A DNA stretch of 64,000 nt from Elusimicrobia bacterium UBA5214 (GCA_002412545.1 DHVG01000001.1:204228-268227), one strand, 5' to 3'. Positions 25,701-34,732 are shown, numbered from the stretch's first letter. Translations and numbers: made by a program. Notes: generated by a model from the sequence alone, not told the origin.

Positions 25701-27419
25701 CTGCCGGTCGGTGCTAACCGACTGCCAGTTAAGTTGGAATGAAAGATTACCTTCTTTTTGTTTAATAAAACACTTATTGAAATTGAAATATTCTTTTGTG
25801 TAAATAAAAGAACTTTCTACCTCATCCCAAAATAATTTTTTCCAGTACCCTTGGTTAATTTTGACATTCGTACTTAGGGTAGGTTTTTCTTTTGTTCCAT
25901 CATATTCCAAGAAAGCGTAAAATTTACCCTGCAGTTCTTCTTCGGAATAATCAAGAAAAGTTGAAACCAAATTGAGGTTACTGGAAAGGTTACCTTTAAA
26001 TAAAGGTTTATTATTCTGAAAAATAAGAGTCCCTTGAAATTCTGAAACACCACTTAAATGTTTTTTCCCCGGCACGACAACCGCAAGGAGTAGTTTCTCA
26101 ATAGATATTTCTTCTGGTTTTCGTTTGGCATTTAATTGAAATTTATAAATTTGTTTTTTGTCTTTACTTCTAATTTGTAATTTGTCATTTCGGTAAATTA
26201 TGTCCAGCTCAAACTTATCTAATTCAGGTAGATTTTTATTAATTGTGAGATGCTCAATTCTAATTTTACTTTTAATTTGAGGCAGATTAAATCCTTGTCT
26301 AAAATCCAGAGAAAGGTTACCGTTTACCTTTCCTTCGTTAAGGTCAAAGGCTAAGGAGTCAATATTTAGTGTTTTTGACCCGTAATTGATTTCAAATGAT
26401 AAATTGCTTAATTTTACTTTTTGCCAATTTGAGGGAATCACCGCTAAAGAAGCACATTCCACTTTTCCGTTCAAGGAAGGACTTTCATAGGGAGGATATA
26501 TTTCACCCTTCAGTTTTAAAAATGAATTACCATATTTTGCTTGACTAATGTTAAAAATACATTTTTCCTTATTAAAATTGATTTCCGCTGAAATCTCGTT
26601 CAAATTAAGAGGTAAATCAGTCAGTTCAATTTTAGTTTTTTCCAAAGAAACTTTTCCTCGGTAATCCCATTGTTTTGGATTTTGCCAATTATTACTCTGG
26701 ACATCTACGGTAAAACTAACTGTTCCCTGGACCCGCCTGAGGCGGGTTGACCATTCAGAAAAAGTGAAAGGAAAACTTTTTCCCTCCATCTGGAAAAGAA
26801 TGTTGTCTCTTTCGGTATAAACTCTACCGTTTAATTTCCATTCTTTGGAAGTGATTCCATCATTCCCCCAGAAATTAAAGATTATTTTCTTTTCACGGAA
26901 TAAGAGAAAACCAGTAATATTAGTAATATTCAATCCGGGCAGTTTGTTGCTTACATCTTCGGTTTTTAAGAGAAAGTTTTTGAAGTGCACTTGGGGAATT
27001 GTGAAAATCGGAAGTAAATTCTTTTTTTCTATTGGTGTCTCACCAAATGAGAAACGGTTAGTAAGAAAGATTTCCCCTTGGTTAAAAGTAAGTTTTTTGA
27101 TACTTTGGAATGGTTCTTTCCAGTGAACGAGCAGGTTAATAATATTGAAACGGAAAGAGATGGTTCTACTTTTTAAAAGAAATCTCTCAGTAGATAACAA
27201 ATCATAATAAATAGTTACATTATCCAAATAGAAATTGGTGAAAAAATTTGTCCGCAATTTAGTAAAATTAATCCTTCTTCCAGTACTTTTTTCAATTGAT
27301 GAAATGAAGTTTTTTACTGGTGGGAATAGTTCAGGTGAGATACCAATATAAGAAAAATATAAGAAAATACTTCCCGCAAGGGAAAAAAGTAAAATAAAAA
27401 TGATAGATTTTTTAGCCAA
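22755..27419 (-). CDS. tamB: TamB-family translocation / lipid transport protein
   Basis: A 1554-residue periplasm-spanning protein. It has an N-terminal membrane anchor (~5-25), a long run of beta-strands typical of AsmA/TamB lipid grooves, and a C-terminal TamB domain (DUF490; about 1150-1554) containing LDGIIELSNTHFTYPP and GRRINF-like strand patterns, ending in an aromatic-rich ERKIYLEPRWRFGWEE. TamB with BamA/TamA-type proteins is linked to outer-membrane assembly and phospholipid transfer. It is directly upstream of bamA in the same operon. Two repeat-derived inserts are seen (DNA 25679-25730 and 26731-26747). Confidence 0.9.
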   Translation of the reverse strand: MAKKSIIFILLFSLAGSIFLYFSYIGISPELFPPVKNFISSIEKSTGRRINFTKLRTNFFTNFYLDNVTIYYDLLSTERFLLKSRTISFRFNIINLLVHWKEPFQSIKKLTFNQGEIFLTNRFSFGETPIEKKNLLPIFTIPQVHFKNFLLKTEDVSNKLPGLNITNITGFLLFREKKIIFNFWGNDGITSKEWKLNGRVYTERDNILFQMEGKSFPFTFSEWSTRLRRVQGTVSFTVDVQSNNWQNPKQWDYRGKVSLEKTKIELTDLPLNLNEISAEINFNKEKCIFNISQAKYGNSFLKLKGEIYPPYESPSLNGKVECASLAVIPSNWQKVKLSNLSFEINYGSKTLNIDSLAFDLNEGKVNGNLSLDFRQGFNLPQIKSKIRIEHLTINKNLPELDKFELDIIYRNDKLQIRSKDKKQIYKFQLNAKRKPEEISIEKLLLAVVVPGKKHLSGVSEFQGTLIFQNNKPLFKGNLSSNLNLVSTFLDYSEEELQGKFYAFLEYDGTKEKPTLSTNVKINQGYWKKLFWDEVESSFIYTKEYFNFNKCFIKQKEGNLSFQLNWQSVSTDRQSVSTDRQLNISKFVSHTEARNFSWSNTLLNGILDITGTHKFSSGELDADFSISPIQINQINLEKAQGKIHYANKNLTFFSSIDDFAQIESEVSFSPQGKEEIKGTLEIKPIDLKRLEKIITSGGKNKYSPDGKFDAFFSLTGKLSQPKLEGKFKIQEGNWQGIKFLLKGSAIQDDGFRSPLKLETSFSFQEPFSGEIKSKLNIDDPLSVFKGDYLKLTGLIESEKLLLSKNLILEKTKLKLHNEKERILFDSFQTKIKESEIYFLDGSYIEKDKFILLTEIRNLHLANLILFGKLNLDGEIKTAQELILEAKVNTDNFWINQHNFRTAQFYIQYTNRKLTFLSAEKQFQNLTSEIDFTQYPKVYLKSLNLTQAGKTILTAQGMFEENNFTFSLNSEKFSLPDLVELTNQKIPCQGEINFKLLAKGSYHQPLITGEFNLNKSKIYELSFTTFTTSFRLEKNTFFLDNLKVYSPGEYSLSGFGELPLTGKDKFGLKSFILTLSLEEGNLSFLKNITPQISESKGKINGKIIIKGNTDSPQIEGNLSISNGEIETKYGLKKISELNTELEFSGQDIFLRSASAKIGQGKIEADGKVELILSTQDEFPYFKIKDYVFSLKSTNAKGISIVLENLVIPRSTVFKRLVYAPSQGEIKVNLSMVKGKHKPILDGIIELSNTHFTYPPKDKETDETWNKIFNFLDFNLEIRAKDNVWYENELVDTNINGFLKLTTDKDKIKVNGKIETLRGNLSYLNHNFEIKKAIFEVIANICYLEGVAETKTSVLDPESKQMSPDTVVMVIDRSKLVEAQPKFYSKNYPLLTQEKALKYVFANVDTSALTQEEQMVLFRREILRWLDTSLTTPLIKNILGYTGLVDTVKMERETGKEMTPEKIPLPTDWRELVKGSKVTFEKYVLQNVLLGYSVKLDTLVNRLDLKHELELAYRFHWKGDVLLRATYELEKGQTTSGSAAPERKIYLEPRWRFGWEE
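25679..25730. repeat. Tandem repeat inserted in tamB
   Basis: Two near-identical 24-bp units with inverted-repeat content (GTCAGTGCTGAC-type arms) are read in frame as QSVSTDRQSVSTDRQ. A second palindrome, CCCGCCTGAGGCGGG, lies at 26732-26746 in the same gene. Confidence 0.65.
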
Positions 27420-27483
27420 TTTTTGACCAACTTCACCCCGTTAGAAAATCCGCCATAAATATCAGGAAGGGTTTATGGGGTAG

Positions 27484-27549
27484 ACCCCGTAGATTGAAAA
27501 TCCTCGTAAAGAGGCGTGGCCTCCACGAGGCTTTACGGCTTTACGGGGT
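27484..27549. repeat. Palindromic repeat, long copy with nested hairpin; supplies the clpC stop codon
   Basis: Starts with the same 19 bases (ACCCCGTAGATTGAAAATC) and ends with the same TTTACGGGGT as the repeat at 1803-1831 read on its minus strand. A 37-bp middle segment adds a nested hairpin (CGTAAAG..CTTTACG around CGTGG-CCT-CCACG). The clpC stop codon (27541-27543) and its last residues (STP) are encoded by the repeat. Confidence 0.7.
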
Positions 27550-30012
27550 AGATGAAACTTCTTTAAGGGGTTTACCAGCAAAAGTTAACTTTTTTTCTTC
27601 CGGATTGAATTCTGCATATATTTTAGAAGGGGAGGCGAATTTTTTTGCTAAGATTTCTTCCGCTAAAGGGTCAGAAAGAAGACGCTGAATTGTTCTTTGT
27701 AAAGGTCGTGCGCCATAATGAGGGTCAAATCCTTTTTCTAAAAGGAAATCTTTCGCTGGTTCACTTAATTCAATTTCATATCCCTGTTCAGCAAGTCTAT
27801 TTTTAAAACGGTTCAGTAGTAACTCTAAAATTTTGCGCATTTCTTCGCGGGAGAGCGGATGGAACACAACAATCTCATCAATCCGGTTCAAAAATTCGGG
27901 ATTAAAAGTTTTTTTCACTTCATCCATCACTGTTTCTTTCATCGTCTGATAATCGCGTAAACTATCTTCCTGAACCAAAAATCCAAGAGCTTTACCTTTG
28001 GAAATTAAGCGTGCTCCAACATTGGAGGTCATAATGATTACCGTATTTTTAAAATTTACCTTATGTCCTAAACCATCAGTAAGAACACCGTTATCAAAAA
28101 TTTGTAGAAGGATGTTAAATACTTCAGTATGTGCTTTCTCAATTTCATCAAGAAGAACTACGGAGTAAGGCTTACGTCTTACTGCTTCCGTAAGTTGTCC
28201 TCCTTCTTCATAGCCGACATACCCCGGTGGAGCACCGATTAAACGAGAGACAGAAAATTTTTCCATATATTCGGACATATCCACTCTGACTAATGAATCT
28301 TCGTTCCCAAAAAGAAATTCAGCTAATGTCCGGGCAAGTTCAGTTTTACCTACACCAGTTGGTCCAAGAAAAATGAAACTACCTATTGGTCGTTTTAAAT
28401 CTTTTAGACCAGTTCTACTGCGTCTAATCGCTTGAGAAACAACTTTTATTGCTTCATCCTGTCCGATTACCCGTTTATGTAGTTCGTCCTCCATATGTAA
28501 CAACTTTTCTGATTCTTTTTCGGTCAACCGTTGCACCGGTATACCGGTCCATTTGGAAACAATATTAGCAATATCTTCTTCAGTCACCGTAGGAATTAGA
28601 TTATTTCTTTTTTCACGCCATTTTTTCTTTAACTCTTCTAAGTTTTTTCTTAATTCTTTTTCTTTATCTCTCAAACGTGCTGCTTTTTCATATTCTTGTT
28701 GAACAATTGCCGTTTCTTTTTCCTTCGTAACTTTGAGAATTTCTAATTCTTTATCTTTAAACTGTGAAGGAAGAATTGTTGATTGCAGACGCGCTCGTGA
28801 ACCTGCCTCATCAATTAAATCAATTGCCTTATCCGGTAGGTAACGGTCAGAAATATAACGGTCAGATAACTCAGCCGCAGTTTTTAATGCCTCTTCACTG
28901 AATTTTACCCGGTGGTGTGTTTCGTATTTTTCCTGTATACCTTGAAGGATATTTGTTGTTTCCTCAACGGTTGGCGGGTCAACATTAATCGGTTGGAAAC
29001 GACGTTCTAAAGCGGCATCATGTTCAATGTGTCGGCGATATTCATCTAAAGTTGTTGCACCAATACATTGTAATTCACCCCTTGCCAAAGCTGGTTTAAG
29101 CATATTTGAGGCATCAATTGCTCCCTCCGCAGCACCTGCACCAATTACCGTATGTAGTTCGTCAACAAAAAGGATGATTGTATTTTTGGCTCTTCTAATT
29201 TCGTCAATAATATTTTTTAGACGCTGTTCAAATTCACCACGATATTTTGTTCCGGCAACTACGGCCGCCAAATCTAAAGTAACTACTCTCCTATTGAGTA
29301 GAATTTCCGGTGCTTCACCGTGAGCAATTTTCTGAGCTAAACCTTCCACGATTGCTGTTTTGCCAACTCCGGGGTCACCAATGAGAACTGGATTATTTTT
29401 TGTTCTCCGAGAAAGAATTTGAATTAAACGTTCAATTTCATTTTCTCGTCCAATGATTGGGTCAAGTTTACCTTCTTTAGCCATTTGGGTAAGGTCGCGA
29501 CCGAAATCATCAAGAGTGGGTGTACGGGAACGCGTTTTTCCCGGTGCCACTGTTGGGGGTCCATAGGTCGGTTGCATTTCACCAAGTAGATTGATTACTT
29601 CCTCACGAACTGTTTCCAATCGCACCCCTAAATTTTCCAACACCCTTGCGGATACACCTTCTTCTTGACGGATTAGCCCAAGAAGGATATGTTCAGTACC
29701 GACATAGTTATGTCCAAGATTTTGTGCTTCTTCAACTGCAAATTCTAACACTTTTTTTGCTTGCGGTGTGAAAGGTATTTCGCCTAAAAGAAGAATATTA
29801 TCACCGGTGCCAACAATTTTTTCTACTTCGGCACGCAGACGGCGTAAATCAACCCCTAAATTCGCCAGGACTTGTGCCGCTACACCTTCACCTAAAGCGA
29901 CTAATCCTAAAAGTAGATGCTCAGTACCGACATAATCATGATTTAATCTTTTTGCTTCCTCTTGAGCAATAAGAATTACTCTTTGTGCACGTTCAGTAAA
30001 ACGATTAGACAT
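27541..30012 (-). CDS. clpC: ATP-dependent Clp protease ATPase subunit ClpC
   Basis: Hsp100 unfoldase that feeds ClpP and recognises phospho-arginine-tagged substrates in Firmicutes. The 823-residue protein has two Clp N-repeats (~1-150), AAA-1 with GDPGVGKTAIVEGLA, a middle domain with a UVR-like segment (QQEYEKAARLRDKEKELR), AAA-2 with GPTGVGKTELARTLA, and a C-terminal small domain. The middle domain length marks it as ClpC rather than ClpB or ClpA. It is the last gene of mcsA-mcsB-clpC. Its C-terminus lies in a palindromic repeat. Confidence 0.97.
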   Translation of the reverse strand: MSNRFTERAQRVILIAQEEAKRLNHDYVGTEHLLLGLVALGEGVAAQVLANLGVDLRRLRAEVEKIVGTGDNILLLGEIPFTPQAKKVLEFAVEEAQNLGHNYVGTEHILLGLIRQEEGVSARVLENLGVRLETVREEVINLLGEMQPTYGPPTVAPGKTRSRTPTLDDFGRDLTQMAKEGKLDPIIGRENEIERLIQILSRRTKNNPVLIGDPGVGKTAIVEGLAQKIAHGEAPEILLNRRVVTLDLAAVVAGTKYRGEFEQRLKNIIDEIRRAKNTIILFVDELHTVIGAGAAEGAIDASNMLKPALARGELQCIGATTLDEYRRHIEHDAALERRFQPINVDPPTVEETTNILQGIQEKYETHHRVKFSEEALKTAAELSDRYISDRYLPDKAIDLIDEAGSRARLQSTILPSQFKDKELEILKVTKEKETAIVQQEYEKAARLRDKEKELRKNLEELKKKWREKRNNLIPTVTEEDIANIVSKWTGIPVQRLTEKESEKLLHMEDELHKRVIGQDEAIKVVSQAIRRSRTGLKDLKRPIGSFIFLGPTGVGKTELARTLAEFLFGNEDSLVRVDMSEYMEKFSVSRLIGAPPGYVGYEEGGQLTEAVRRKPYSVVLLDEIEKAHTEVFNILLQIFDNGVLTDGLGHKVNFKNTVIIMTSNVGARLISKGKALGFLVQEDSLRDYQTMKETVMDEVKKTFNPEFLNRIDEIVVFHPLSREEMRKILELLLNRFKNRLAEQGYEIELSEPAKDFLLEKGFDPHYGARPLQRTIQRLLSDPLAEEILAKKFASPSKIYAEFNPEEKKLTFAGKPLKEVSSTP

Positions 30013-30028
30013 TTTTGATTTACCCCCA

Positions 30029-31138
30029 CTAAGTAGTATTTTTGTTTATCTTTTTTTGGTCAATTTTATTTTTTGTTGTTTTATTTAATTTTTGACGGAT
30101 AAATTCTGCCCTAAGCACATCTCTCTGAGTTGAGGATAATTCTTTATTAGCAATTTCCTGCAAGTGTGCTGGTTGAGCAAGTAATAAAAGTTCATTTAGT
30201 ATATTTATGTCCACCGGCAAATTTAAACCAAGATAGATACCTAAACGAATTTTTGATAAATGATTGATTGTTTCTTCGTAAGTAATTGTACGTGCATTGG
30301 CTAAAAGTCCGTAAGCACGGTAAATTGTGTCTTCAGTTTTAGTTTTAGTGATACTTTCAGTAAGAAGTTTTGTACGACTTTTCTTTTCGTAATCAATAAT
30401 TTGTTTACCTACACGGCTAAGGTTATCAACAATTTCATTTTCTGTTTGTCCTAAGGTAGTAGCATTAGAAATCTGAAAAAAATCACCCAATACTTTTGTT
30501 CCCTCACCGTAAAACCCACGCGCAACTATACCAATTTTTGACAGATTTTGGAGCACATGTTCTATTTCTTCACTATGGACCAAGGCTGGTAAATGCATTA
30601 AACAAGATGTTCTTAAACCGGTACCCGTATTTGTCGGACAGGCAGTAAGAAAACCCCACTGTTGAGAAAAAGCAAAAGGTAGAAATTTTGCCAGTTCGTC
30701 GTCTAAAGAGTTTAAATTATCCCAAGCATTATTTAAAGCAAATCCCGGTTCTAATGACTGTAAACGTAGATGGTCTTCTTCATTAATCATCATACTAATT
30801 TTTTCTCCCGGACCAATCATTACTCCCCGGACGAAATTTGCTTGTGCATGTTCGTAGGAAATAAGATGGCGTTCCATCAAAAATTGGCGGTCAATTTTAT
30901 CTAATCCGCCCGGTGCGGACAGATTAAGAAAAGTTGCTTCCGACATTGATGTTTTCTTAACCGTTTCTTCAACTAGATTTAATATTTCCTGTTGTATACT
31001 CCGATTTGCTCTTGCCGGAAAGGGTTTCCCGGAGATATTTCGTGCTAAACGTATTCTTGAGGAAAGCACGACCTCGCTTTCTGGACCTTCACCGGAGAGC
31101 CAAACAGTTTTATTTTTTGCCATTTCCTGTAACTGCAT
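30029..31138 (-). CDS. mcsB: Protein arginine kinase McsB
   Basis: Phosphorylates arginines of damaged proteins, marking them for ClpC-ClpP. The 369-residue protein has the phosphagen-kinase catalytic fold: VVLSSRIRLARNI at the N-terminus, LTACPTNTGTGLRTSCLMHLP with the reactive cysteine of the family, and RARE-like RAYGLLANARTIT near the C-terminus. AAAGGAG precedes the ATG. It sits between mcsA and clpC, and no ctsR gene is present, so the system is not arranged as in Bacillus. Confidence 0.96.
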   Translation of the reverse strand: MQLQEMAKNKTVWLSGEGPESEVVLSSRIRLARNISGKPFPARANRSIQQEILNLVEETVKKTSMSEATFLNLSAPGGLDKIDRQFLMERHLISYEHAQANFVRGVMIGPGEKISMMINEEDHLRLQSLEPGFALNNAWDNLNSLDDELAKFLPFAFSQQWGFLTACPTNTGTGLRTSCLMHLPALVHSEEIEHVLQNLSKIGIVARGFYGEGTKVLGDFFQISNATTLGQTENEIVDNLSRVGKQIIDYEKKSRTKLLTESITKTKTEDTIYRAYGLLANARTITYEETINHLSKIRLGIYLGLNLPVDINILNELLLLAQPAHLQEIANKELSSTQRDVLRAEFIRQKLNKTTKNKIDQKKINKNTT

Positions 31139-31170
31139 AGGAACTCCTTTTGCGTTTTCGCGTTATTGGG

Positions 31171-31707
31171 TTATAGCGTTTTTGCGTTAAAAGTAAGTTT
31201 ACGGAGTCGGTCACGTATTTCTGCAGCCTGTTCGTACTTTTCGTTCTTGATTGCTTCTTTCAGTTCTTTCTGTAATGAAACAATTGTTTCTTTTATTCGT
31301 TTATCGTCTGTTGGTGTTTTTTCTTCTCCATTACTGACCATTGAGGTTAATTTCTTCCCGGTATGACACGGGAAACCATGAATACGTTTCAAGAGCGGAG
31401 CGAGTTGTTTATAAAAAGTTTGATAGCAGTCACTGCAACCAAGTCTGCCTGTCTCTCTAAAATCAGAATCGGTTAATCCACAGGTCGGACAACATATTGT
31501 TTTTACCACCTTGGGTTCGTTCTCAAAACCTAAACCAGTCAATCCGGCTAAAAGGTCAGCGAGAGAAAAATGTGGAAATCCTTCACTGACATCAATACCT
31601 TTCTTTTTTGCACAATCTTCACATAGATGCATCTTGATTACCTGATTATTGATAATTTCAGTAAGATGTATCGTTGCTTCGTTCTTGTGACAGACACTGC
31701 AATTCAT
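31171..31707 (-). CDS. mcsA: McsA, zinc-binding activator of McsB
   Basis: A 178-residue protein with two zinc-binding cysteine pairs at each of two sites (CSVCHKNE..CEDCAKKK and CCPTCGLTDSDF..GCSDCYQTF) and a C-terminal UVR motif (LQKELKEAIKNEKYEQAAEI). This matches McsA, which activates the McsB kinase. The ATG has AAGGAA upstream. It is the first gene of the mcsA-mcsB-clpC set; a 33-bp gap with a TTTGCG repeat separates it from mcsB. Confidence 0.94.
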   Translation of the reverse strand: MNCSVCHKNEATIHLTEIINNQVIKMHLCEDCAKKKGIDVSEGFPHFSLADLLAGLTGLGFENEPKVVKTICCPTCGLTDSDFRETGRLGCSDCYQTFYKQLAPLLKRIHGFPCHTGKKLTSMVSNGEEKTPTDDKRIKETIVSLQKELKEAIKNEKYEQAAEIRDRLRKLTFNAKTL

Positions 31708-31759
31708 CTTTTTTCCTTACGAATTAACACGAATTATTAGTGCGAATTCGCACGAATTT

Positions 31760-32647
31760 TTATTCGTGTGCATTCGTGTATATCGGTGTTCCACTGTTTC
31801 TCGTTAAATGGTGAAATTCTTCCCTTAACCGGCAGGTGGTTTTTCCCGGTTTACCTTCACCAATTATTCGTCCATCAATTTTTACTACCGGGATGATTTC
31901 CGCTGCCGTGCCGGTCAAAAAACATTCATCAGCGGTATAAAGTTCATATTGAGTAAAAACATTTTCTTCCACTTTAAAATTAAGTTTTTCTTTAGCTATT
32001 TTTATTACTACATTACGGGTAATTCCTTCAAGGACACCAATATGTGTAGGTGGAGTAAAAATTTCCTTATCCTTGATGATGAAAATATTATCCCCGGTAC
32101 ATTCAGCAACGAAACCATCCTTATTGAGCATAATTGCTTCCGGTGTACCCCGCAGACCAGCTTCAATCTTTGCTAAAATATTATTTAGATAGTTCAATGA
32201 TTTTATCGCTGGATTAAGTGCTTCCGGCAAATTACGTTTTGTGGCAACAGTGACTACTTCTAACCCCTGTGTATAATATTCTTCCGGATAAAGAACAATT
32301 TTATCCGTGATAATGACAATACTCGGTTGTGGACATTTCTTTGGGTCAAGTCCTAAATCACCTTCTCCGCGAGTAACCACTAAACGAATATAAGCATCAG
32401 ATAATTTGTTTTCTCTCAAAGTAGAAATTACCGCTTTCCTTAATTTTTCTTTGCTTAAAGGAATGATAAGCATAATCGCTTGCGCGGAATTGTAAAGACG
32501 GTCCAAATGTTCATCTAAACAGAATACTTTTCCGGCATAAGCACGAATACCTTCAAAAACACCGTCACCGTAAAGTAAGCCGTGGTCAAAGACCGAAATT
32601 TTTGCTTCTTCTTTCTCTACTAATTTACCATTAAGATAAATTTTCAT
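31760..32647 (-). CDS. ilvE: Branched-chain amino acid aminotransferase (class IV, PLP)
   Basis: Transfers the amino group between glutamate and the 2-oxo acids of Leu, Ile and Val. The 295-residue protein has the class IV pattern: VFDHGLLYGDGVFEGIRAY near the N-terminus, the PLP-lysine in NPAIKSLNYLNNILAK, and ECTGDNIFIIKDKEIFTPP and GVLEGITR later on. The ATG at 32647 has GGGAG upstream; the longer frame to 32677 runs into hairpin repeats and is rejected. D-amino-acid aminotransferase cannot be fully excluded. Confidence 0.9.
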   Translation of the reverse strand: MKIYLNGKLVEKEEAKISVFDHGLLYGDGVFEGIRAYAGKVFCLDEHLDRLYNSAQAIMLIIPLSKEKLRKAVISTLRENKLSDAYIRLVVTRGEGDLGLDPKKCPQPSIVIITDKIVLYPEEYYTQGLEVVTVATKRNLPEALNPAIKSLNYLNNILAKIEAGLRGTPEAIMLNKDGFVAECTGDNIFIIKDKEIFTPPTHIGVLEGITRNVVIKIAKEKLNFKVEENVFTQYELYTADECFLTGTAAEIIPVVKIDGRIIGEGKPGKTTCRLREEFHHLTRNSGTPIYTNAHE

Positions 32648-32656
32648 TGAATTCTC

Positions 32657-32690
32657 CCTACCTCTTCGGTAGGTCACCGTTGAGGTGACC
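32657..32690. repeat. Twin hairpins at the lolD 3' end
   Basis: Two adjacent perfect hairpins, CCTACC-5-GGTAGG (32657-32673) and GGTCACC-5-GGTGACC (32672-32690), overlap the last codons and stop of lolD. They resemble the palindromic repeats elsewhere in the window; a terminator or mRNA-processing role is possible. Confidence 0.6.
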
Positions 32691-33383
32691 GTTAATTAAG
32701 ATTAATATTCGTTCCGCACCTTTAGCAATTTCTTCATCGTGAGTAACAAAAAGTAACGAAGATTTCCGTTTTTTTACTTCTTCCCACAATATATATTTTA
32801 CTTCTTCACCGGTCTCCCAGTCAAGATTACCCGTCGGTTCATCAGCTAAAATTATTTCCGGTTCATTGATTAAGGCACGGGCTAAAGCGACTCGTTGTGC
32901 TTCACCTAAAGAAAGTTCATTCGGACGATGATTTAAACGGTTCCTCAAACCTAATTCTACAAGTAAAGATTTTGCTTTTTCTATACTTACTTTCTTATTT
33001 TCACCACCGATTATTGCTGGTAAATCAACATTTTCATAAGCACTAAATTCCGGTAAAAGATGATGACACTGGAAAACAAAACCTATTTTTTTGTTCCTTA
33101 AATTGGCACGTTCCTCATCATTAAGAAGTGATACTCTTCTATTTCCAATATAAATTTCTCCCTCGCTTGGTTTATCAAGTAAACCCAAAAGATGTAATAA
33201 AGTTGTTTTCCCTGCACCACTCGGTCCAACAATTGCTAAAATTTCATTATTCCGAAGTTCTAAATTTACCTCCTTGAGAACCGGTAAGGTATACTCACCA
33301 ATGATATAATTTTTAGATAAATTTTCTGCTTTTAAAACTGTTTTTTGGGTTGCGACTTTCTCTTTTTCTAAGGTTGTTATCAT
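32658..33383 (-). CDS. lolD: Lipoprotein-releasing ABC transporter ATPase LolD
   Basis: Drives release of outer-membrane lipoproteins from the inner membrane with LolC/E. The 241-residue ATPase has Walker A GPSGAGKT, a signature LSLGEAQRVALARAL (LSLGE in place of the usual LSGGE), Walker B EIILADEPTGNLD and the H-loop VTHDEE. It follows lolC by 117 bp. The protein ends in repeat-encoded residues (NGDLPKR). Confidence 0.93.
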   Translation of the reverse strand: MITTLEKEKVATQKTVLKAENLSKNYIIGEYTLPVLKEVNLELRNNEILAIVGPSGAGKTTLLHLLGLLDKPSEGEIYIGNRRVSLLNDEERANLRNKKIGFVFQCHHLLPEFSAYENVDLPAIIGGENKKVSIEKAKSLLVELGLRNRLNHRPNELSLGEAQRVALARALINEPEIILADEPTGNLDWETGEEVKYILWEEVKKRKSSLLFVTHDEEIAKGAERILILINGHLNGDLPKR

Positions 33384-33500
33384 TTTTTGTAATACCTGAT
33401 TACAACGATTTTTTATAGAGTCCGACTACATGGATTAATATCCCGATTACAGTGATAAGTCTTTAACTCATAACTCATAATTCATAACTCATACTTTGAC
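33384..33500. repeat. Low-complexity repeat between lolC and lolD
   Basis: Contains four copies of AACTCAT-type heptamers (33463-33492) and two GATTACA-type words. No coding capacity or promoter was recognised. Confidence 0.5.
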
Positions 33501-34724
33501 TCATTCGTATCTCAATGCTTCTGCCGGGTTTATCCGTGAAGCCTTATATGATGGATAGAAAGTTGAAAGTAAACTAATCAACAATGCCGATACACAGATT
33601 AAAAAAATATCTAAAGGCATAATTTTTACCGGTATGTTTTGAATATAATAAACATCAGCCGGTAATTTAATAAATTGGTAACGGTCTAAAAGTTTAGAAA
33701 TAACGATTCCTAAAATACTCCCGCTGAAAATGCCTAAAATACCGATACTTAGCCCTTCGTAGAGAAAAATGCGTAAGATATTCTTTTTCTTTGCACCGAG
33801 TGCCTGGAGGATAGCGATATCTTTAATTTTTTCCATGGTCATCAGCATTAAAGTAGAAAAAATATTAAACGCAGCAACTAAAATAATCAGAGTCAAAACA
33901 ATAAACATCATTATTTTTTCTAATTTTAAAGCGGAAAAGAGATTCTTGTTCATACTTGTCCAGGGACGTGCCCAAACCGAAAAACCAAGTAGTTTTTCTA
34001 TCTTATCTGCTAAACGATCTGCCTGATAAATATCTTTAATTTTCAACTGATAGCCGGTAATACCTTGTCCAAGATTAAATATTTCTTGTGCTTTTCTTAA
34101 TGAAATGTAGGCTAAAGAATTGTCATATTCATACATTCCTGATTCAAAAATGCCTGCAACACGAATTTTTTCTATTTTTGGTAGAGTCATACCAGTAAAA
34201 TTAGTTTCTTGTTGTAGAGAGAATAAAAATATTTCTTCACCAAGGGAAACACCTAAATTTTTTGCTAATTCTTTCCCGAGAATAATTCTCGGTTCCGAAG
34301 AGTTTAATGTAGTCAAATTTATTGTCGGATTCTGCCGGGTTAAATTAGTTACTCTTATTTCTTCCTCCGGAATAATTCCCTTAAGCACTGCACCTACCGA
34401 TTTGTTTCTTGCACGGAGAAGTGTTTGTCCGTAGATAAAAGGTGAGCCAGCAATAACTTCTGGTAAATTCGTAACCTGATTAAGAATTTCCGGTGCAGGT
34501 TTGAAAACTTTCTCTCCATTCGGCAGAAGAAGAATATGTGCTTGAGTACCCAGTATTTTATCTCTAATTTCGTTCTGAAACCCGTTCATTATGGATAAAG
34601 TTACCACTAATGCGGCTACACCTAAAGTAATACCACTGATTCCAACTAAAGTAGTAAAAAGAGTAAAAATTTGTTTTCTTCGTGCCGATAAATAACGTTT
34701 AACAACTAAAATTTCCCAGTTCAT
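33501..34724 (-). CDS. lolC: Lipoprotein-releasing system permease LolC/LolE
   Basis: Inner-membrane component that extracts lipoproteins destined for the outer membrane. The 407-residue protein has one N-terminal membrane helix (~18-45), a large MacB-type periplasmic domain (~50-265) and three C-terminal helices with the FtsX motif AILQALGAKKKNILRIFLYEG. A single permease is encoded (as in bacteria with LolF-type transporters) rather than separate LolC and LolE. Confidence 0.92.
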   Translation of the reverse strand: MNWEILVVKRYLSARRKQIFTLFTTLVGISGITLGVAALVVTLSIMNGFQNEIRDKILGTQAHILLLPNGEKVFKPAPEILNQVTNLPEVIAGSPFIYGQTLLRARNKSVGAVLKGIIPEEEIRVTNLTRQNPTINLTTLNSSEPRIILGKELAKNLGVSLGEEIFLFSLQQETNFTGMTLPKIEKIRVAGIFESGMYEYDNSLAYISLRKAQEIFNLGQGITGYQLKIKDIYQADRLADKIEKLLGFSVWARPWTSMNKNLFSALKLEKIMMFIVLTLIILVAAFNIFSTLMLMTMEKIKDIAILQALGAKKKNILRIFLYEGLSIGILGIFSGSILGIVISKLLDRYQFIKLPADVYYIQNIPVKIMPLDIFLICVSALLISLLSTFYPSYKASRINPAEALRYE

Positions 34725-34732
34725 CTTTTTCT

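Noticed and set aside
31719..31778. CRISPR-like repeat array (ACGAATT / TTCGTG words)
   Set aside because: The units are short, irregular and lack unique spacers of fixed length.
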